Below, piece by piece: positions 59,491 through 64,000 of a DNA stretch of 64,000 nt; position 1 is the first letter of the stretch, and each line of letters begins with the position of its first letter. Under the pieces are notes generated by a model. The model had not been told where the DNA came from. It ran no database searches and saw only the letters and a program-made list of their open reading frames with translations. Both the position numbers and the translations under genes were made by a program. This DNA comes from Bacteroidales bacterium M7. GTDB taxonomy: Bacteria > Bacteroidota > Bacteroidia > Bacteroidales > Muribaculaceae. The stretch spans positions 1 to 64,000 of the forward strand of contig LUJR01000047.1 in assembly GCA_001689515.1 (NCBI GenBank). The letters run 5' to 3'.

Positions 59491-59521
59491 ATAAGACTTA
59501 TAAGATTTATAAGACTTATAA
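59491..59521. repeat. 9-nt-period TTATAAGAN repeat array
   Basis: Units of ATAAGACTT, ATAAGATTT and ATAAGACTT, then ATAA, flanked by T runs (TTTTTT before, CCCTTTTTT after). It resembles the array at 39258-39307. It lies between the end of the DUF4834 gene and the sigma gene start, so it may terminate one transcript and lie at the promoter of the other. Confidence 0.6.
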
Positions 59522-59529
59522 CCCTTTTT

Positions 59530-59892
59530 TCAGGGAATGTCTTCCCACTCGGCATCCACTATCTGCGACTCGGTGACGGTGGTGCGCTTCTTGGTGGTGC
59601 CGTTGTCGGTCTTGACGGTTTCCGTCTCGGCAACTATTATGTCTTCAAATTCTACGTATTCGCCGTCGTCCTTGGTGAAGATCTTGCGCCGGCGGCGTGG
59701 CTTGGGCTGCTCTTTGCTGCCCTTGGAGCGCGATTTCTGTCGTGGCGGTTCTTGTCCTGTAGCCTGGCGGTAGAATTGCTCCCACGCCGAGCGTTGCTGC
59801 TTATATGCTCCTACGCCGCGCCATATGAAGCGGATGGCTTTGAATATAAACCACAGGAAGAGAGCCCAGAGTATTAAGCTTATGAAACTCAT
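59530..59892 (-). CDS. DUF4834 family membrane-anchored protein
   Basis: 120 residues. One N-terminal membrane helix (FISLILWALFLWFIFKAIRFI) is followed by a basic linker (about 50-72) and an acidic C-terminus with DDGEYVEFEDIIV and QIVDAEWEDIP. This is the pattern of the Bacteroidetes-specific DUF4834 family, whose role is unknown. It overlaps pssA by 4 nt and is the last gene of the psd-pssA-DUF4834 operon, suggesting a link to membrane lipid synthesis. Confidence 0.8.
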   Translation of the reverse strand: MSFISLILWALFLWFIFKAIRFIWRGVGAYKQQRSAWEQFYRQATGQEPPRQKSRSKGSKEQPKPRRRRKIFTKDDGEYVEFEDIIVAETETVKTDNGTTKKRTTVTESQIVDAEWEDIP

Positions 59893-60602
59893 GCTTGAGG
59901 AGTGGGGGTTCTACGGGCGGTGCCTATCGAGAGGATGATGTAGACGAGTACCGTCCATGACAGTCCCGGTACACCGCATACGACGAGAAAGACTATGCAG
60001 GTGAGTATCAGCAGATAGCGCACGGCATTGTCACGCCAGCTGAAATTGGCGAATTTGAGCGAGAACAGCGGAAGGTTGCTGACCATCAGCAGCGGGAACG
60101 CTATCAGCAGTATCGCCATGTATATCTCGCCCGGGAAATCGTGGGTGTCAAGCCAAGCCACAGCTCCGATCCAGAAGAGGGCATTGGCAGGGATGGGAAG
60201 TCCGATAAACGATGTGGTCTGGCGGTCGTCACAGTTGAACTTGGCAAGACGCAGCGCGCCCATCACCACTATCCACAGCGACAGGTAGCTCGTCCATGAG
60301 CCGGCGGTGTGTGCCATCATGAAGTTGAACATCAGCAGAGCCGGAGCGAGTCCGAAGCTGATGAGGTCGCTCAGCGAGTCAAGTTCCTTGCCGATCTCGC
60401 TGTAGGCATGGAGCAGACGCGCCATCGCGCCGTCCATGAAATCGAATATGGCAGCGAGTCCGATGAATATGAAAGCCCACTGGTAGCCTTGAAGTCCGCA
60501 GGCGAGCGGCTCGAGCGAGCGGAAAGAGAGGATACATGCCACGGAACCGCAGATAAGGTTGAGGCATGTGATGGTATTAGGAATGAAGCGACGTAAGCTC
60601 AT
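59889..60602 (-). CDS. pssA: CDP-diacylglycerol--serine O-phosphatidyltransferase
   Basis: 237 residues, integral membrane. It joins CDP-diacylglycerol and serine into phosphatidylserine. The full CDP-alcohol phosphotransferase signature is present: Asp54, Asp57-Gly58, Ala61-Arg62, Gly71, Asp75 and Asp79 (DFMDGAMAR ... GKELDSLSD). Several membrane helices follow. It is 20 bp downstream of psd, so the two consecutive steps of phosphatidylethanolamine synthesis are encoded together. Confidence 0.95.
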   Translation of the reverse strand: MSLRRFIPNTITCLNLICGSVACILSFRSLEPLACGLQGYQWAFIFIGLAAIFDFMDGAMARLLHAYSEIGKELDSLSDLISFGLAPALLMFNFMMAHTAGSWTSYLSLWIVVMGALRLAKFNCDDRQTTSFIGLPIPANALFWIGAVAWLDTHDFPGEIYMAILLIAFPLLMVSNLPLFSLKFANFSWRDNAVRYLLILTCIVFLVVCGVPGLSWTVLVYIILSIGTARRTPTPQA

Positions 60603-60622
60603 TGAGATAAGTGCGGTAGGTG

Positions 60623-61297
60623 TTATTTGGTCGGGCTTTTGAGGCGCGCCACAGGGGTGACGCCTCCGACGGTTTTGTCTCCGAGGTTGACAAGAATCTC
60701 GGTGCCCAGAGGGAGATAAAGGTCTACGCGTGACCCGAATTTGATAAAGCCCATGTGGTCTTCGATGTTTGCCTCCTCGCCTGGCTCGGCGTAGGTGACG
60801 ATACGCCGTGCCATAGCTCCGGCGATCTGGCGCACGAGCACCGGCTGGCCGTCAAGGGCGCGTAGCAGTACCGTCGACCGCTCGTTTTCGGTGCTTGACT
60901 TGGGCAGATATGCAGCCATGAAGCGTCCGGCATGGTGGCGCACTAGCTCTACAGTGCCGTCAACCGGAAACCAGTTGGCATGGACGTTGAGCACCGACAT
61001 GAACACCGACAGCTGGAGGCAGCGGCATTTGAGCACCTCGGGCTCGTAGGTCTCCTCGAGAGCCACGACAGTGCCGTCGGCACTGCTGACCACGACATCC
61101 TTGCGGTCGCCTGTGAAATTGCGTCGGGGCGAACGGAAGAAGTTGACGATGAAAAAATACACCACTCCTGCCACCACGGTCAGACTCGCCGATAACCATA
61201 TCGGAGTCCATATCCAGAGTGGAGCAAGAATTATGATGAATCCTAACAATGTGATTATCAGGATGTTTACGCCTTCATGATGTATTTTGACTTTCAT
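60623..61297 (-). CDS. psd: Phosphatidylserine decarboxylase (short, Gly-Ser type)
   Basis: 224 residues, the short archaeal/Bacteroidetes form. Two N-terminal membrane helices (about 10-55) precede the catalytic domain: Asp74 in SSADGTVVALEE, His106 in LNVHANWFPVDG, and the self-cleavage site Gly188-Ser189 in FIKFGSRVDLYLP, where Ser becomes the pyruvoyl group. It converts phosphatidylserine to phosphatidylethanolamine. A minus-strand TAACTTTG at 61330-61337 is the likely -7 element of the operon. Confidence 0.94.
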   Translation of the reverse strand: MKVKIHHEGVNILIITLLGFIIILAPLWIWTPIWLSASLTVVAGVVYFFIVNFFRSPRRNFTGDRKDVVVSSADGTVVALEETYEPEVLKCRCLQLSVFMSVLNVHANWFPVDGTVELVRHHAGRFMAAYLPKSSTENERSTVLLRALDGQPVLVRQIAGAMARRIVTYAEPGEEANIEDHMGFIKFGSRVDLYLPLGTEILVNLGDKTVGGVTPVARLKSPTK

Positions 61298-61329
61298 GCG
61301 TATATAGCAAGGGCTGTTATTTCAACTCA

Positions 61330-61337
61330 CAAAGTTA
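61330..61337 (-). promoter_or_regulatory. Probable -7 element of the psd-pssA operon
   Basis: TAACTTTG on the minus strand, 33 nt before the psd start. A TTTG lies 14 nt further upstream (61352-61355), closer than the usual spacing. Confidence 0.5.
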
Positions 61338-61382
61338 ACAAAATTATTGCACAAATATCAGCGGAGGCATAAAAACAATAGC

Positions 61383-61390
61383 TATCTTTG
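61383..61390 (+). promoter_or_regulatory. Probable -7 element for the DUF2461 gene
   Basis: TATCTTTG on the plus strand. It leaves a leader of about 250 nt that contains three REP palindromes before the ATG at 61651. Confidence 0.45.
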
Positions 61391-61424
61391 TAAAGAATAA
61401 CGAATTGAAACAGATAAAAGTAGG

Positions 61425-61576
61425 GACGCGGCGTGCCGCGTCATCAAATGCGATTCATGTCGCCTGATGCGATGAGGGTGTTGCAGAACTCCGAATCGTA
61501 CAATGTTGTAGGGACATGCCACGGCATGTCTAATCTGCAAATGCTTGAGTATCAGCTGACATGCCATGGCATGTCC
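61425..61576. repeat. REP core D and an A pair in the DUF2461 leader
   Basis: Core D, GACGCGGCGTGCCGCGTC, at 61425-61442 (GTAGG before). Core A at 61512-61531 (last base changed, GTAG before) and at 61557-61576 (first base changed, CTAC after). Confidence 0.85.
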
Positions 61577-61650
61577 CTACATCATACAGGTAGAATCACC
61601 ACAATTGACAGGTTCTGCAACACCCTCCCTACATTTATTCACGATACCTT

Positions 61651-62325
61651 ATGGAATATATCTCACGGCTATATGATTTCCTTGACGAGCTGGGGCGGCA
61701 CAATGACCGCCCGTGGTTTCAGGCTCACAAGGATACCTATGACGAGCTGCGAGCTGCGTGGCTTGCCGACATTGACCGCATGATATCGCTCATGGCGGCA
61801 TGGGACGCGCGACTCGCCGGATGCGAAGGACGCAAAGCGATGTACCGCATATACCGCGACACCCGCTTTTCGCTCGACAAGACCCCATACAAGACTCATT
61901 TTGCGGCAGCGTTGTCGCCGATGGGTCAGCGTGACAAGGGTGCCGGCTATTACATACAGCTCGGGTCGGGCAAGCAGGTCGACTCGGGACTTTATGGAGG
62001 CATATGGTGTCCGCCGATGCCCGAATTGACCAAGCTGCGCCATGCGATAGTGGATAATATAGAGGAGTTTGAGGAAATCATATCCGACAAGCGATTGCTC
62101 CGCTATTTCCCCGATTGGGTAGGTGAGACGCTCAAGACTGTGCCCAAGGGGTGGGACCGCAACCATCCGCTCGCCGAACTGCTGCGCCGCAAGGACTATG
62201 GACGCGAGCATCCCGTGGGGCGCGACTTCTATATGGATCCGTCATGGCCCGAACGAGCCGCCGAGATATTCCACACCATAGCTCCATTAGTGGAGTTTAT
62301 CAATTACAGCCTTTATGAAGAATAA
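61651..62325 (+). CDS. DUF2461 domain-containing protein
   Basis: 224 residues of the DUF2461/TIGR02453 family. The hallmark RIYRDTRFSLDKTPYKTHFAA is at about residues 70-90, and SGLYGGIWCPPMPELTKLR follows. The N-terminus has the usual DFLDELGRHNDRPWFQAHKDTY. The function of the family is unknown. The next gene, a symporter, starts 7 nt downstream, so they are probably co-transcribed. Confidence 0.9.
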   Translation: MEYISRLYDFLDELGRHNDRPWFQAHKDTYDELRAAWLADIDRMISLMAAWDARLAGCEGRKAMYRIYRDTRFSLDKTPYKTHFAAALSPMGQRDKGAGYYIQLGSGKQVDSGLYGGIWCPPMPELTKLRHAIVDNIEEFEEIISDKRLLRYFPDWVGETLKTVPKGWDRNHPLAELLRRKDYGREHPVGRDFYMDPSWPERAAEIFHTIAPLVEFINYSLYEE

Positions 62326-62331
62326 CCGCTT

Positions 62332-63804
62332 ATGAGTCCAGGAGTAGTGATAATGGTGATTGCAGGGTATTTCGCGCTGCTGTTTGGCATGTCGTGGTTC
62401 TCGTCACGCGGAGGCACCAATCAGACTTTCTTCACCGGCGGTCGGCGCAATCCTTGGCCGCTGGTAGCCATCGCCATGATAGGGGCGTCGATTTCGGGCG
62501 TGACATTCATCTCCGTGCCGGGAATGGTCGTGGGCAAGGGCTACAGCTACTTGCAGATGGTGCTTGGCTTCGTGGTGGGCTACATGCTCATCTCGGTAGT
62601 GTTGCTGCCGCTTTTCTATAAGCGCAAGCTGTCATCGATCTACGGCTATCTTGACGAACGCTTCGGGGTGCTGACCCACCGCACCGGGGCATGGTTTTTC
62701 TTCATAAGCAAGATGCTCGGGGCTTCGGTGAGGTTTTTCGTGGTGTGCGCGGTGCTTCAGATGCTCGTGTTTGGACCCTTGGGCATACCGTTTTACCTCA
62801 ATGTCATCGCTTCTGTGGGGCTGATAGGGCTCTACACCATGATGGGCGGCGTGAAGTCGCTGATATTCACCGATCTGCTCAACAGTTTCTGCCTTGTTGG
62901 CAGCGTGGTGCTCTGCATTATATATATAGGTGATGCACTCGGACTGGATTTCGCCGGCATGACCCGTGCGGTGGCTGACCATCCGTCATCGCGCATCTTC
63001 ATGTTCGATGACCCCAAGAGCGGTCTGTATTTCTGGAAGCAGTTCATTGCCGGAGTGTTCCTGTCGATAGCGTTCAACGGTCTTGACCAGGACATGATGC
63101 AGCGCAACCTCGGATGCAAAGGCTCTCGGCATGCGCAGAAAAACCTGATGCTGATGGCACTGATGCAAGTCGGTGTCATACTCCTGTTTCTCGCCTTAGG
63201 GACTCTGATGGTCATGTATGTGGAGCATCATCCGTCGCTCCGGATTCCAGAGAAGACCGATGACCTCTTCGGCATGGTGGTCACTTCGGAGGGGATGCCG
63301 TGGGTCGTGGGGCTGCTCTTTGTCGTGGGGCTGATATCGGCAAGCTACACCAATGCCGGGTCGGCACTGACGGCGATGACCACCTCGTTTACCATCGACA
63401 TCCTCCAGCGCGAGCATGCCGACGAGCGCACTCTGACGCGCACACGCAAGATGGTGCACTTGGCGATGACGGCGGTCATGGCTGCGGTGATAGTGGCGTT
63501 CTACTACATGGCGCACGAAGATGCCATCTCGGCTGTGTACACGCTTGCGTCATATACCTACGGACCGCTCCTGGGGCTGTTTGCCCTCGGGCTGCTGAGC
63601 AAGCGTGTCGTGGATGACCGCATGGTACCGGTGGCGTGTGTGAGCGCGCCGGTGCTGTCATGGGTCATGCAGTGGTGGCTCAAGACGCAGTGGGGCTATG
63701 AGATAGGATTCGAGCTGCTTTTGGTCAACGCCGCGTTCACGATCGTGCTGTCGCTGATACCGCTGCCAAGGACGCGTCAAGCCGATGTGGCGGAAATTTC
63801 GTAA
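62332..63804 (+). CDS. Sodium:solute symporter (SSS family)
   Basis: 490 residues with about 13 membrane helices. Typical SSS features: the N-terminal FFTGGRRNPWPLVAIAMIGASISGVTFISVPG, TMMGGVKSLIFTDLLNSF in the middle, GLDQDMMQRNLGCK after TM6, and SASYTNAGSALTAMTTSFTIDI near the Na2 site. It takes up an organic solute with sodium; sialic acid, sugars, proline and others are all possible. Complete, with a REP pair downstream. Confidence 0.9.
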   Translation: MSPGVVIMVIAGYFALLFGMSWFSSRGGTNQTFFTGGRRNPWPLVAIAMIGASISGVTFISVPGMVVGKGYSYLQMVLGFVVGYMLISVVLLPLFYKRKLSSIYGYLDERFGVLTHRTGAWFFFISKMLGASVRFFVVCAVLQMLVFGPLGIPFYLNVIASVGLIGLYTMMGGVKSLIFTDLLNSFCLVGSVVLCIIYIGDALGLDFAGMTRAVADHPSSRIFMFDDPKSGLYFWKQFIAGVFLSIAFNGLDQDMMQRNLGCKGSRHAQKNLMLMALMQVGVILLFLALGTLMVMYVEHHPSLRIPEKTDDLFGMVVTSEGMPWVVGLLFVVGLISASYTNAGSALTAMTTSFTIDILQREHADERTLTRTRKMVHLAMTAVMAAVIVAFYYMAHEDAISAVYTLASYTYGPLLGLFALGLLSKRVVDDRMVPVACVSAPVLSWVMQWWLKTQWGYEIGFELLLVNAAFTIVLSLIPLPRTRQADVAEIS

Positions 63805-63884
63805 CTTTGCAATGCAAAATTTTAAATTATAAATCTGAAATATAATTCAAATAAATCATATGTGCATATTCGCCTTGAGTGTAG

Positions 63885-63959
63885 GGACATGCCGTGGCAT
63901 GTCCGCTTCCCAGGTGGCGCATTTCACATTGCAGCAAGCGGACATGCCACGGCATGTCC
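63885..63959. repeat. REP pair, core A, at the window end
   Basis: Copies at 63885-63904 (GTAG before) and 63940-63959 (CTAC after), outward tags. Nothing else is recognised in 63805-64000. Confidence 0.9.
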
Positions 63960-64000
63960 CTACAAAGTGATGGAAGTCTTACATGCTGATTGCACATAGA

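Overview
The window looks like chromosomal DNA of a gut Bacteroidales, probably a Muribaculaceae-type bacterium. Three things suggest this: moderately high GC coding DNA; promoters of the Bacteroidetes type (TTTG, about 20 nt, TAnnTTTG, clearest at 16389-16420); and gene families typical of the phylum (BtuG-like surface propellers, DUF4834, proteins with a C-terminal sorting-like domain, and the tuf-tRNA-Trp-secE-nusG-rplK order). The genus is an inference.

Layout. 1-8.4 kb is accessory: a tyrosine recombinase, a hexapeptide acetyltransferase, a three-gene split-HipA (HipB/HipS/HipT) toxin-antitoxin module with palindromic operators at both ends, a five-gene set of small stress or resistance-type enzymes (two GNATs, YciI-like, DJ-1/PfpI-like, zinc ribbon plus PNPOx-like), 33-bp tandem repeats, and a secreted protein preceded by a long structured leader. 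8.4-16.3 kb holds mfd, a C-terminal processing protease, an NSS transporter and trhP. 16.4-30.3 kb is the translation/transcription core: four tRNAs, tuf, tRNA-Trp, secE, nusG, rplKAJL, rpoB, rpoC. 30.3-32 kb is a repeat island around a single-domain HUH (Y1) transposase. 32-46 kb carries a 2169-residue secreted protein, a ModF-like double ABC ATPase, and a pair made of an outer-membrane barrel and a TPR protein. 46.3-57.9 kb is a cobalamin-riboswitch-controlled vitamin B12 capture locus: two BtuG-like lipoproteins, one further lipoprotein, three secreted proteins (two of them propeller-like), and a BtuB-type TonB receptor. 57.9-64 kb has a three-gene ECF sigma operon, DUF4834-pssA-psd (phosphatidylethanolamine synthesis), a DUF2461 protein and a sodium:solute symporter.

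Repeats. About 25 short palindromes of four different core sequences lie between genes, mostly in inverted pairs. Almost all carry the same flanking tag, GTAG on one side (CTAC when inverted). This is the architecture of REP elements mobilised by REP-associated tyrosine transposases. A Y1 transposase is present at 30648-31085, next to four of these palindromes and bracketed by its own longer composite repeats. A 325-bp palindrome at 38844-39168 has REP-like ends and looks like a MITE built from them.

Most worth following up: the REP families with a shared tag and the transposase; the B12 locus with serial secreted propellers; the HipBST-type module with operators on both flanks; and the leader at about 7808-8170 with mutually exclusive helices.
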